A stretch of 34,216 nt of DNA from positions 1 to 34,216 of the forward strand of contig JAIKXA010000086.1 in the NCBI GenBank assembly GCA_024684355.1, in the 5' to 3' direction. A program made the position numbers and the translations under genes. The notes beneath the pieces were generated by a model, which saw only the letters and a list, made by a program, of their open reading frames with translations, searched no databases and was not told the DNA's origin. The DNA comes from Lachnospiraceae bacterium. Its GTDB lineage: Bacteria; Bacillota; Clostridia; Lachnospirales; Lachnospiraceae. Position 1 is the first letter of the stretch. Each line of letters opens with the position of its first letter. Positions 7,613 to 15,987 of this stretch are shown here, one piece after another.

Positions 7613-9313
7613 TTACTCAACTAAATTAAAAGCTGACATGGTCGTATCAAGCCTCTCCGACATATTGGAAAGACTCAGTGCTGCTGCCGAAACCTTATTG
7701 ATAACGTTGCCCACCTTATCCATGCTGGCTGAGGTTTCTTCCGTGCCGGATGCATTTTCCGCAGCCACTGCCGAAAGATTATGCAGTGCCTCTTCTACCA
7801 CATTTCTTGCTTCTTCAAGCGCCTTTACTTCCTCGGATATCTTTTCTGAGGTAGCTACGGTCACATTGATGTTTTCTTCAAGCTCGTTGAAGATGTTTAC
7901 CGTGCGGGCTACATTATCATTCTGCTTGTTGATGATGTCCTTAACCTTATCCATGGTCTCAACCGCACTGTTGGAATCCTGTACCAGTGAATTGATGATA
8001 CCCTGTATGGTATGTGCAGAGTTGTTGGTCTGCTCGGCAAGTGCCGATATCTCGGTAGCGACTACCGCAAAGCCCTGTCCGGCTTCACCTGCACGTGCAG
8101 CCTCTATAGAAGCATTAAGTGACAAAAGGTTAGTCTGGTTTGCGATATCGGAAATAAGGTTGACCGCCTCACCGATCGACTTGGCGGATGTGTTGGTCTT
8201 GTTTGTCTGTTCGTAGATAACATCGATCGCGCTGCCTGCCTCATCGGTAATGACCTTAAGGTCATCGAGGATAGCCAGAGCCTCCGAGCTCTTATTCTTC
8301 ATGGCCTCCGAATTGGCATCAAGGTTAGCAACCTCATTGGCAGTATCGTTAATGGCTTCACTTATAACACCCACATGCTCGGATGCAGTCTCTGTATCCT
8401 CGGCCTGTGAGGATGTAGCTTTGTTTATCTCACTTATGGAAGTTTTAACCGTTCTTATGGCTACTGTACTGTCCATAGATACCTTTTTAAGGTTGGCGGA
8501 TGCATCTCCGAGCTCTGCGGTACATTTCTTTGCTTCGGAAACTATCTCTCTTAAAGTGTCCGCAAGCTTAGCGTTTGACCTGCACAGCATACCCAGCTCA
8601 TCATCTCTTAACAGAGTTTCTTCATCCACTCTTACATCCAGTTCTCCCGAAGCCAGCCTGTCAGCCGCCTTGTTACAGGATACAACGGCTTTCGTAAGCT
8701 TATTGACATCCTTATTGGATATAATGAAGGAAGTTATGATCACGCCGAGCATAAGCACTACCGTAATGATAATAGCTATGAACATAGCCTTCTTGGCGCT
8801 TCCTATGGGGATGCCCACAAAGATCATGCCCACATTTATGCCTCCCGCACTCTGCTTAAGCGGTACATAATAACCGTAATAAGTATTCCCTGCGTACTCG
8901 GCTTTTTTTTCAAACAGGCTGCCGTCAAGGCTCTTTACCTTATCGACGGTCTCTTCATCCGCAGTAAGCTGTGAAACATAATTACCCTCAGCATCTTTTA
9001 TCGTGGTCGCATAGCTGCCCGACCCGTAAAACAGGATGATCTCGGCACCGGAATTTTCTTTTACCTTTGTAAATATAGGATTATCATTTTCAAAAGGCTT
9101 GCCGTCCTTTAACAAACGGCCCCTTTCCACCTTAAAATCACCGTCCAGTGCTTCAAGACCGGCTGTAACGGAATACGCGGCCGCCTTAAGCCCCTGCTCG
9201 GTATTTTTACCGGTGAGGATGGGTATTTCTATAGCAAGGATCCCTGCTATTATGAGGATCATAAGCAGCATGGGCATCATAGTCATCAAAAGAAGCTTGG
9301 GTTTTAATTTCAT
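7613..9313 (-). CDS. Methyl-accepting chemotaxis protein with single Cache sensor
   Basis: The protein has 566 residues. TM1 is at about residues 7-28 and TM2 at about 185-208. Between them is an extracellular domain of about 155 residues; its [20 protein letters not shown] and [15 protein letters not shown] segments fit a single Cache (sCache_3-like) ligand-binding fold, probably for a small organic molecule. A HAMP region follows (about 210-265, with [21 protein letters not shown]). The signalling hairpin is clear near 390-430 ([20 protein letters not shown] and [15 protein letters not shown]). There is no C-terminal CheR-docking pentapeptide. It should pass ligand signals to CheA/CheW; no che genes are in the window. 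AGGAGG lies 6 nt before the ATG. The leader is AT-rich with a possible extended -10 (TGGTAGAAT) near 9430. Confidence 0.93.
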   Translation of the reverse strand: MKLKPKLLLMTMMPMLLMILIIAGILAIEIPILTGKNTEQGLKAAAYSVTAGLEALDGDFKVERGRLLKDGKPFENDNPIFTKVKENSGAEIILFYGSGSYATTIKDAEGNYVSQLTADEETVDKVKSLDGSLFEKKAEYAGNTYYGYYVPLKQSAGGINVGMIFVGIPIGSAKKAMFIAIIITVVLMLGVIITSFIISNKDVNKLTKAVVSCNKAADRLASGELDVRVDEETLLRDDELGMLCRSNAKLADTLREIVSEAKKCTAELGDASANLKKVSMDSTVAIRTVKTSISEINKATSSQAEDTETASEHVGVISEAINDTANEVANLDANSEAMKNKSSEALAILDDLKVITDEAGSAIDVIYEQTNKTNTSAKSIGEAVNLISDIANQTNLLSLNASIEAARAGEAGQGFAVVATEISALAEQTNNSAHTIQGIINSLVQDSNSAVETMDKVKDIINKQNDNVARTVNIFNELEENINVTVATSEKISEEVKALEEARNVVEEALHNLSAVAAENASGTEETSASMDKVGNVINKVSAAALSLSNMSERLDTTMSAFNLVE

Positions 9314-9476
9314 CTTAAACCTCCTGCCGTGAGCATCATCCCTGCGCGTCAAGGATAATGGTATATGCCATGTCTGAAATCACATGACGGGTCCACAAGA
9401 TAATTGTTTAAATATGCTAACTCAAAGTAATTCTACCACAAAAACCAAATATTTAAAAGCCAATTTTATTTTATTA

Positions 9477-9505
9477 TTGAAAAATAATCCAAAATCATTT
9501 AAAAT
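9477..9505 (+). promoter_or_regulatory. sigma-A promoter of the zinc-ribbon membrane protein gene
   Basis: TTGAAA, 17-nt spacer, TAAAAT; predicted start near 9512 and a leader of about 60 nt before the ATG at 9575. Confidence 0.55.
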
Positions 9506-9574
9506 CTATTTATTATAAGTTAACGGGCAGAGCTGATGTGTTCAAAAGGCTGTCCGGATCAATGGAGGTATGAC

Positions 9575-10534
9575 ATGCCCTGGTGTCCCATATGTAAAAA
9601 CGAATACCGTGAGGGGATCGAAAAATGTGCCGATTGCGGTGCAGCCCTGGTAAAAAGTCTTGACGGCATAAAGGAAACCGCCTTTCTGTGTTACATAGGC
9701 GATGACAATGCAGTAGAAAAGTTTCTTTCCTACCTTAAATATTCTGGTATAGATGCTGTTTCGGAATATAATGAAGAAGAACAGTCTTACAAGATCTCGG
9801 TAAGTCCCGAAGACTTAAAGAAAGCCAAGACAGAATTCAAAGCCTTTATGGCAGTGGAAAGCCAAGGAGGCAGAAAACCCGAAGAGTTTGAACTTGACAA
9901 TGATAACGGATTAAAGGTTGAGATCTCGGAAGCCGATGACGGCGATCTGAATACATCAATACATATAGAAAGTCTGGAAGACCTGAAAAAGCTGCAGGAA
10001 GCAGGCTTAAGTGCAGGAGATGCGGAGGAGCTGTTCAAGAACGTATCCCAGCAGGTAGCTGCTTATAAGCCTGCCGGAGTATACCAGTCGCAGTCGGAAA
10101 AAGCCAACGATTACTTCTCAACCGGTATCACTTTCCTGGTAGTAGGTATCGCAGCTTTGATATTCACCTTCCTTAACCTGATCGGCGTGATCGGTCTGTT
10201 CAAAGGCCAGACACTTTCACTCATCGTATTCTTTGCATTGTCGGGTGCAGCCATCGGAGTGGGCATCGGAGCATTCATGCGTTCTAAGAAAGCCGGCTCA
10301 CAGGTAGCTGCAGAAGAAAAGCTCACATCCGATATCAACAACTGGATGGAAAGACATGCAGATGTAATGACAAGAGGTTCATTAAGCGGCGAAGACGGTA
10401 CAACTGAAGAAATTCTTTATCTTAAACGTACCGCAGCCATGAAATCCGAACTTGAAAAAGTATTCGGACACCTCGATGAAGATTATATCGATAGTCTGTT
10501 AGACGATTTTTATAACAAACAGTTCGGAGCCTGA
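9575..10534 (+). CDS. Zinc-ribbon, DUF2007-like membrane protein of unknown function
   Basis: The protein has 319 residues. The N-terminus is a four-cysteine zinc ribbon (CPIC at 3-6 and CADC at about 18-21). It is followed by about 55 residues (TAFLCYIGDDNAVEKFLSYL, SGIDAVSEYNEEEQSYKISV) that resemble the DUF2007 signal-transducer fold. A charged middle region of about 90 residues leads to two adjacent membrane segments (TGITFLVVGIAALIFTFLNL and LSLIVFFALSGAAIGVGIGA), then a basic turn and a C-terminal helical tail of about 80 residues (EEILYLKRTAAMKSELEKVF). The ribbon and tail would be cytoplasmic. The start at 9575 has GGAGG 6 nt upstream; an upstream ATG at 9536 lacks one. It stands alone between divergent and convergent neighbours. 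No specific function can be given. Confidence 0.8.
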   Translation: MPWCPICKNEYREGIEKCADCGAALVKSLDGIKETAFLCYIGDDNAVEKFLSYLKYSGIDAVSEYNEEEQSYKISVSPEDLKKAKTEFKAFMAVESQGGRKPEEFELDNDNGLKVEISEADDGDLNTSIHIESLEDLKKLQEAGLSAGDAEELFKNVSQQVAAYKPAGVYQSQSEKANDYFSTGITFLVVGIAALIFTFLNLIGVIGLFKGQTLSLIVFFALSGAAIGVGIGAFMRSKKAGSQVAAEEKLTSDINNWMERHADVMTRGSLSGEDGTTEEILYLKRTAAMKSELEKVFGHLDEDYIDSLLDDFYNKQFGA

Positions 10535-10596
10535 ATCGTAAATAACTATGGTCCGGATGTCGCGATCTCTAAATATTTTTACAACATAATAAATAA

Positions 10597-10636
10597 GGCT
10601 CGTTACGGGATTCCCGCAACGAGCCTTCATATTTTA
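10597..10636. terminator. Hairpin terminator between convergent genes
   Basis: GGCTCGTTACGGG (10597-10609), loop ATT, CCCGCAACGAGCC (10613-10625): 13-bp stem with one mismatch. The T-tracts are weak on both sides (TTCATATTTT on plus, TTATTTATT on minus). It sits between gene ends at 10534 (+) and 10634 (-) and could serve both. Confidence 0.65.
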
Positions 10637-13600
10637 CGTATTCTTTATTACTTTTACGGTACACGGCAGGTATCTGCCGTTTACTACCGCATAAACAGTG
10701 GTGGTACCGAGCTTCTTGCCGGTAACCTTGCCGTTTGCTATCTCGGCTATACTCTGGTTATCCGTATCCCATCTGACATTGATCTTTGCAGAACCCGTAC
10801 CGTCGAGCTGCAGGTTGATCTTTGTGCTCTCGTACTGGTGCAGCGTTATCTTTGTCTTGCTTAATCCCACTACATATACCGTAGCCGTACTCTTCTTTCC
10901 GGAATCGGTAAGTGCCGTTATCTTTGCGGTACCTACTGACTTAGCCACGATCTTGCCGTTTGAATCAACCGAAACTACGGAAGGATTATCGGATGCCCAG
11001 CTAAAGCCTTCGGTATGGTTGGCAGGGGAAACGGAGTACTGGATGTTGGCCGTTTCTCCGGTGAGCAGTACTATCGAATCCTCCGACAGGTTAATGCTCG
11101 ATATGCTTACCGGCGCCGCGACGTGCACGTAGACGACTCCGTATATTGCCGAATTATCTCCCGCCGTACATTTTATGATCGCATCACCGGGTTTAACCGC
11201 TGTGATGGTACCCTTTTTGCTTACTATAGCCACATTTTCGTTATCCGACGTCCATACCGGAGAATATGTGGTCTTGGCAGGAGTGGTGGTAACCTTTACT
11301 TTCTTCTTTGTACCCTGTACCAGGCTTAAGTAGGAAGCGTTAAGTTCTATTTCCTCGGTAGCCCTGATAACCGTTACGACTACGCTGGCCTTAGCGCCGC
11401 TGCCGTCCTTTGCTTTAACACGTATCCTTGCTTTTCCGGGCTTGATACCCTTTATGACACCTGTCTTCGAAACGGTACATACGGCTTTTTTACTGGTGGT
11501 CCACTTAAGTTTCTTATTGGTGGCAGTCTCTTTTTCTATGGTAGGAGTGATCTTCAGTTTCTTTCCGACACCTATCTCTATGGACTCGGGAAGAGTTATC
11601 TTTGTGACACTTTCTATTACGGTGATCACGGAGTATCCCATAAGGTCTCCGTCCTGCGAATAGCACCTTATAAGTGTGGTACCGCCGCTGATACCCTTTA
11701 CCTCGCCCTCGTCATTAACTGTAGCTACGGAGGTATCATCGCTCTCCCACTCCACTTCCTTGTCTGTAGCATTGGCCGGAGTGATGATCGCTACCAGTTC
11801 TATTGTCTCGCCAACTTCCACCTCGTCCTTGTCCGGTGAAACAGTAAGTCCCGTTACCTGCTGGGTAACCGTGATATTACAGTATGTGGAAACACCTGCA
11901 TCCGTTCTGGCAAATATTACACAGCTTCCTTTGCTCTTTGCGGTGATCTTACCGCCTGCCGAAACAGTTGCTATCTTCTGGTTACTGCTCTCGTAAAGTA
12001 CGGTGTCCGTTGAATCTGCCGGCTTAAGAAGTGCTTCAAGCTGGTAGCTCTCACCCACATTAAGGGTAAGATCGGTAACATCAAGCGTTATGGCGCTCGC
12101 ATTCCTGAGTACCGTAACCGTACAAGTCGTAAATACACCCGAACCGTCAAGCGCCTGTACCGTTACAACACTGGTACCGGTATTTTTCGCTGTAAAGAAA
12201 CCGGTGTTGTCAACAGATACAACCTTGGAATCCGACGAAGTCCACTTAAGCGATGCATCGGATGTTGTACTGGGTAAAATGGTATATGTCATACGGTAAG
12301 TATCGCCTACAAACATTACCAGGTTTTTCTCGTCAAGATTTATGCTCTCCATTCCCTGAAGAATGGTGAACTTACAAGTAGCAATCTTTCCGTTGGAAGT
12401 GGTTACGTTGATGTATGCGGTACCGGGCTTAACGATGTATACTTTACCGTTCTGGTCAACAGTTATGACCTTGGTATCAGTACTTGCCCATGTAAGCTTT
12501 TCATTGGAAGGAAGCTCGGGCTCGCACTTTGCGTACATCTGATAAAAACCAGCCGACTTAGGTATGGTAACCTCAGTATCGGAAAGTGTGAGTGAAGTGA
12601 TACCTGATACAACATGTATCACCATGGTGCCTACCACTCCGTTATCGGGATTGACTGCGGTAATGACCGTATCACCCGACTTTTCACCTGTGATGGTGAT
12701 GGAAAGAGGATTGGTAGTTGAAATTGATGCAACGGAAGGATCCGATGTGGTCCACTTGAGTGAAACACCCGAAACCTTTGGTGTGATATCGGCAGTGATC
12801 GTAAGCTTTTCTCCTGCCGTAACATGATCGTCCTTGGCAGTCAGCTTTATCTCGCTGATGGATGCCACTACATTTATGGTACACTGTGCGCGCTTTGTAA
12901 CGCCGCTTCCTACGTTGATCGTAGCAGTGATGGTTGTCGAACCTAATTTCTTGGCTGTAACAAGACCTGTATCGTCTACGGAACATATAGCCTCATCCTT
13001 GCTGGTCCAGTAGATCTCGCCCTGGTAGGGGCTCGGAGCCGTAAGCGATAACTGCATCTCGGAACCGAGATTCATGGTAGCCGATGAAGTATTGATGGCT
13101 ATGCCGTCATATACAGTAACATTTATGACTCTGGTCTTATCCGCCACCTTATCGAACTTGATGATCGATGCTTTATCCGCGTAGCTTCCGTACAGCTTGT
13201 CAAAACCGGCATCATCGCTTAATGTGATGTTAACCTCTGTCTCGCCTTCGCTTACCGCTTCCACTATACCGTCGGTCGGCTTAACGGATGCGATCTCGGG
13301 CTTTTTCGAACTGTAACGGAATATGCCTATCGGCAGATTTGAATTGGCAGGGATATCGAAGGTATCATAGATATCCTTGTTGTAATAACTGAGTGTCAGT
13401 GTATCGGAAGGGTATCTTACCGGTACTACTATAATAAACTTTAATGCCTTGATATTTGAAGAAGTAACATCATAAGTCGGAGTGGTCGAAGCGCTGCCCG
13501 AATCCTTTTTCGGTATCGCAGTCACATAATAAACACCCGCTTTTAGATTATCTATCACAGTCCTGCCGTTTGCATCGGAAGCAGTGATGTTCTTCTTAAT

Positions 13601-14650
13601 GTCATTTGTAATATCCGTGGCATTCGAAATGATATCTCCCTGGTATACGTGCCAGTCGAGACTGCTTGCAAATGCCGCATTTGTCTGGAATGTTATGTTG
13701 TCATAATCCCAGATGATCTCTTCTTCGCTCTTTGAGTCCGCTGCCGTATTGTAGCCGCTGACATAGCTTTCCGGTACTACTACAACATCAAACGAAAGCG
13801 AATCCTTTGTTTTATGCAATTCATTCTCAGTACTTGTTTCTACCGTAATGGTAGCAAAACCGGCTGACTTGGCGGTGATAAGACCGGTAAGGGTATCAAC
13901 CTCGGCTACCGATGAATCGGATGAACTCCAAGTGAGCGCAGCGGTAAAAGGCCCCAGATTATCGGGAGCTACGTTGCTTTCCACGCTGTCCAGCGTAGTC
14001 TCATCCACAGCTGTTGCAGGGTCATCGGACTTATAGCCGTATTTAACATATCTCAGTTTTCTTAAGTAATGAGAAGCTTCGGGATGCTCCGAAGAAGAAG
14101 ATGTATAAAGCTGTAATGTATAATTATTATCCGTACTGTCTCCAGGCTGTGCGATAAGCAGACCGTAAAAGCCGTTAGTATTGGATGCAAACAGATTGTT
14201 CATGATGGTCTTGGTGGTTGAAACGTTATCCGACCACTGAAGAGGCACATAGATAGAACAATAAGCTACCGCGGTATAAGCTGTACCGGCGGGATCGGTC
14301 ATGGTAACCGAAAGGCCCGAGTAACCGGGCGATATGATATCCAGGGTAACGCTGCATGTAGCATTGTCCTGACTTTTTACTTTGATGATATTGCTGTTGC
14401 TGACTACCCAGTCAAACTTGGTGCCGGCAGGTATACCTTCCGTATTGCGGAGGATAATGGTCAGGGTACTGTCTTCGTTGTTATAAAGGGAATAATCTAT
14501 CGTATCTCCGTCTTTTATTTCCTTGTTGCCGATAAGGAAACTGAACACACCCTCGGGAGAAGCTCCCGAAACTCCGTTAGTCCCAAGTGCGGCAAACAGG
14601 CCGAATGTCAAGACAAGTAAAACTGCTGCTATAAGACCCCTTCTCTTCAT
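10634..14650 (-). CDS. Giant secreted protein of about twelve tandem BIG2 (Ig-like) modules
   Basis: The protein has 1338 residues. A signal peptide (MKRRGLIAAVLLVLTFGLFA, cleavage near VSGAS) is followed by an N-terminal region of about 220 residues and then about twelve BIG2-like modules of 75-90 residues. Each has the pattern hydrophobic-W-x-S-(S/T)-(D/N)-x-x-(V/I)-x-x-V followed by G-x-(I/V)-T-A-K-x-x-G-x-(A/T)-x-(I/V). The first two are diverged or interrupted; the last ten are regular and directly tandem up to the C-terminus. I see no LPxTG motif, SLH domain, dockerin or catalytic domain, so it is released or held non-covalently. BIG2 modules occur in adhesins, surface stalks and fibres; an adhesive or structural role is inference. 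GAGGG lies 8 nt before the ATG, and the DUF1836 gene ends 15 nt upstream. Confidence 0.9.
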   Translation of the reverse strand: MKRRGLIAAVLLVLTFGLFAALGTNGVSGASPEGVFSFLIGNKEIKDGDTIDYSLYNNEDSTLTIILRNTEGIPAGTKFDWVVSNSNIIKVKSQDNATCSVTLDIISPGYSGLSVTMTDPAGTAYTAVAYCSIYVPLQWSDNVSTTKTIMNNLFASNTNGFYGLLIAQPGDSTDNNYTLQLYTSSSSEHPEASHYLRKLRYVKYGYKSDDPATAVDETTLDSVESNVAPDNLGPFTAALTWSSSDSSVAEVDTLTGLITAKSAGFATITVETSTENELHKTKDSLSFDVVVVPESYVSGYNTAADSKSEEEIIWDYDNITFQTNAAFASSLDWHVYQGDIISNATDITNDIKKNITASDANGRTVIDNLKAGVYYVTAIPKKDSGSASTTPTYDVTSSNIKALKFIIVVPVRYPSDTLTLSYYNKDIYDTFDIPANSNLPIGIFRYSSKKPEIASVKPTDGIVEAVSEGETEVNITLSDDAGFDKLYGSYADKASIIKFDKVADKTRVINVTVYDGIAINTSSATMNLGSEMQLSLTAPSPYQGEIYWTSKDEAICSVDDTGLVTAKKLGSTTITATINVGSGVTKRAQCTINVVASISEIKLTAKDDHVTAGEKLTITADITPKVSGVSLKWTTSDPSVASISTTNPLSITITGEKSGDTVITAVNPDNGVVGTMVIHVVSGITSLTLSDTEVTIPKSAGFYQMYAKCEPELPSNEKLTWASTDTKVITVDQNGKVYIVKPGTAYINVTTSNGKIATCKFTILQGMESINLDEKNLVMFVGDTYRMTYTILPSTTSDASLKWTSSDSKVVSVDNTGFFTAKNTGTSVVTVQALDGSGVFTTCTVTVLRNASAITLDVTDLTLNVGESYQLEALLKPADSTDTVLYESSNQKIATVSAGGKITAKSKGSCVIFARTDAGVSTYCNITVTQQVTGLTVSPDKDEVEVGETIELVAIITPANATDKEVEWESDDTSVATVNDEGEVKGISGGTTLIRCYSQDGDLMGYSVITVIESVTKITLPESIEIGVGKKLKITPTIEKETATNKKLKWTTSKKAVCTVSKTGVIKGIKPGKARIRVKAKDGSGAKASVVVTVIRATEEIELNASYLSLVQGTKKKVKVTTTPAKTTYSPVWTSDNENVAIVSKKGTITAVKPGDAIIKCTAGDNSAIYGVVYVHVAAPVSISSINLSEDSIVLLTGETANIQYSVSPANHTEGFSWASDNPSVVSVDSNGKIVAKSVGTAKITALTDSGKKSTATVYVVGLSKTKITLHQYESTKINLQLDGTGSAKINVRWDTDNQSIAEIANGKVTGKKLGTTTVYAVVNGRYLPCTVKVIKNT

Positions 14651-14665
14651 AAGCGATACCCTCTG

Positions 14666-15406
14666 TTATTCCTTGTCCTTTTTCTCTTCGGACCCGGACT
14701 CTTTATCCTTACTCTCTTCTCCCTTTTTACCTGTCTTTTTGTCGGAAGAAATAGAGAAATTATCATCTATGATCTTTTCGATCATCATTTTTTTCATATA
14801 AACATCAAAACAAAGCATGGCTATGAACGCAAAGGCCTGAAGGAAATCCTTCTCCTTCTGGTCCTCAACATCCTCAAAGCTCTCCTTGGACTTGTAATAC
14901 TTTCTTACAACGTCTCTTGTAATGGAAAACGACTGCTCATGCGCGATATCAAATATCTCTGCATAGATATCCTCCATATCGATGGAGCCGGTCTCCCCGA
15001 AAAACATATCGGTCAGAGGCTTGAGGATGCTGCGGGTGTCATCCATAGGCATAACGTTCTTAAGATAATATATGAAAAGAAGAGTATACATGTGGTCCTT
15101 TGTATACTTCTTTTTCTTTGGCGACGGGAGCAGGTCGTTCTTGGTATAGTTATTGATCATGGTCTTGGTGAGAAGTTTATCATCGCCGCGGCGCTTCATG
15201 GTCTCCAAGCGCTCGTCCATAAACTTCGTTACCTGATCCATATAAAGATCTATACCCGGAACCTCACCGGGCTGTATATACTTGGTAGACTTTAACTTAT
15301 TAAGTATGGACACCATATACCCGTTGTTTTCTTCCGCAAGCATCTGCTTTAAGCTTTTCATGACTGCAGCGGAAATGCCCATCGTGGTTGAATTTGAACC
15401 TGCCAT
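14666..15406 (-). CDS. DUF1836 family protein (MerR-like HTH suspected)
   Basis: The protein has 246 residues. The central segment, LLTKTMINNYTKNDLLPSPK followed by KKKYTKDHMYTLLFIYYLKN (about residues 100-140), is the signature of DUF1836. Its order helix, turn, NNYTKxxLLPxPxxKxY, helix resembles the winged helix of MerR regulators (Y-x-x-x-G-L-L-P-P). DNA binding is therefore plausible but is inference. The C-terminal tail is a Lys/Glu-rich, probably disordered stretch, longer than usual for the family as I know it. It is the middle gene of a three-gene run: 26 nt after the acidic membrane protein and 15 nt before the BIG2 protein. GGAG lies 8 nt before the ATG. Its constant neighbours are worth checking, since DUF1836 has no established function. 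Confidence 0.75.
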   Translation of the reverse strand: MAGSNSTTMGISAAVMKSLKQMLAEENNGYMVSILNKLKSTKYIQPGEVPGIDLYMDQVTKFMDERLETMKRRGDDKLLTKTMINNYTKNDLLPSPKKKKYTKDHMYTLLFIYYLKNVMPMDDTRSILKPLTDMFFGETGSIDMEDIYAEIFDIAHEQSFSITRDVVRKYYKSKESFEDVEDQKEKDFLQAFAFIAMLCFDVYMKKMMIEKIIDDNFSISSDKKTGKKGEESKDKESGSEEKKDKE

Positions 15407-15432
15407 TATCCCATCTCCATCAGCTGACCGGA

Positions 15433-15747
15433 TTATTCCTCTTCAGCCTCTTCCTTCTTTTCGTCTTCTGCCTCAATATCTTCAAAATCATCAAGATCGT
15501 CGATGTCTTCGAAATCATCGAAATCATCGTCATCCTCGTAGTCCTTAAGATAATCGGGCTTTACGAGTTTGTAGATGAAATATCCGATAGCGGCAAGTGC
15601 AAGAACAGCGGTAATGATGCAGATAACGATAACTACCGTATTTTTCTTGTGCTCTTCGTCCTTCTCAGCAAGGATCTCTCCGAGCTTTGACTCTGTGATC
15701 ACTTCATCATCAGCATTGTTCTTGAATTTTCTGCATTTAAAACACAT
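15433..15747 (-). CDS. Small acidic single-TM protein
   Basis: The protein has 104 residues. The N-terminus MCFKCRKFKNN has two cysteines spaced CxxC. A cytoplasmic charged stretch leads to one membrane helix (about 36-58, VVIVICIITAVLALAAIGYF), a short basic turn and a very acidic tail of about 45 residues made mostly of Asp, Glu and Phe (DDFDDFEDIDDLDDF). I do not recognise a family. The ATG at 15747 is preferred: AAAGG lies about 10 nt upstream and GGAG 3 nt upstream, whereas a GTG at 15756 would abut AAAGGAC. It is the first gene of the operon leading to DUF1836 and the giant BIG2 protein, so it could be a membrane partner in its export or display; this is inference from position only. 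Confidence 0.7.
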   Translation of the reverse strand: MCFKCRKFKNNADDEVITESKLGEILAEKDEEHKKNTVVIVICIITAVLALAAIGYFIYKLVKPDYLKDYEDDDDFDDFEDIDDLDDFEDIEAEDEKKEEAEEE

Positions 15748-15841
15748 AAACTCCACGTCCTTTCATTAATAGTTTTTGACAATACCACAACATATAGTTT
15801 ACCATACTACACGTTATTTTTCCAGTATTTTTTAAAATAAA

Positions 15842-15870
15842 TTGACATAAAACCGCGTAAATAGTAAAAT
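15842..15870 (+). promoter_or_regulatory. Strong sigma-A promoter of pcrA
   Basis: TTGACA, 17-nt spacer, TAAAAT. Start expected near 15877, giving a leader of about 110 nt before the ATG at 15988. Confidence 0.8.
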
Positions 15871-15885
15871 ATTTTCATGAAACAG

Positions 15886-15937
15886 AAGGCAAAAGTACTT
15901 TTTTTCGCCTTTTTTTAATTGCCAAATTAGCGAAAAA
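15886..15937 (+). promoter_or_regulatory. Possible attenuator in the pcrA leader
   Basis: AAGGC (15886-15890) and AAAAG can pair with CTTTT and GCCTT (15907-15911), directly followed by a T-run to 15916, like an intrinsic terminator. TTTTTCGC (15901-15908) can instead pair with GCGAAAAA (15930-15937), which would break that stem. The region is AT-rich, so chance pairing is possible. Confidence 0.3.
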
Positions 15938-15987
15938 CACGTTTTTATATACTTTTTGCAGGTCATATCTGCACAGAAAGGACTAAC

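Noticed and set aside
7518-8870. Long plus-strand open frames opposite the chemoreceptor
   Set aside because: The minus strand encodes an unmistakable MCP signalling domain; the plus-strand products are low-complexity Ser/Leu/Ala and have no start signals.
9314-9470. sigma-28-type chemotaxis promoter before the MCP gene
   Set aside because: I found no TAAA-N15-GCCGATAA match; only a possible extended -10 of the sigma-A type.
10700-14000. Repeated similar segments and several long open frames on the plus strand
   Set aside because: The repeats are BIG2 modules at protein level, and the plus-strand frames are shadows of this Ser/Thr/Val-rich gene without ribosome sites.
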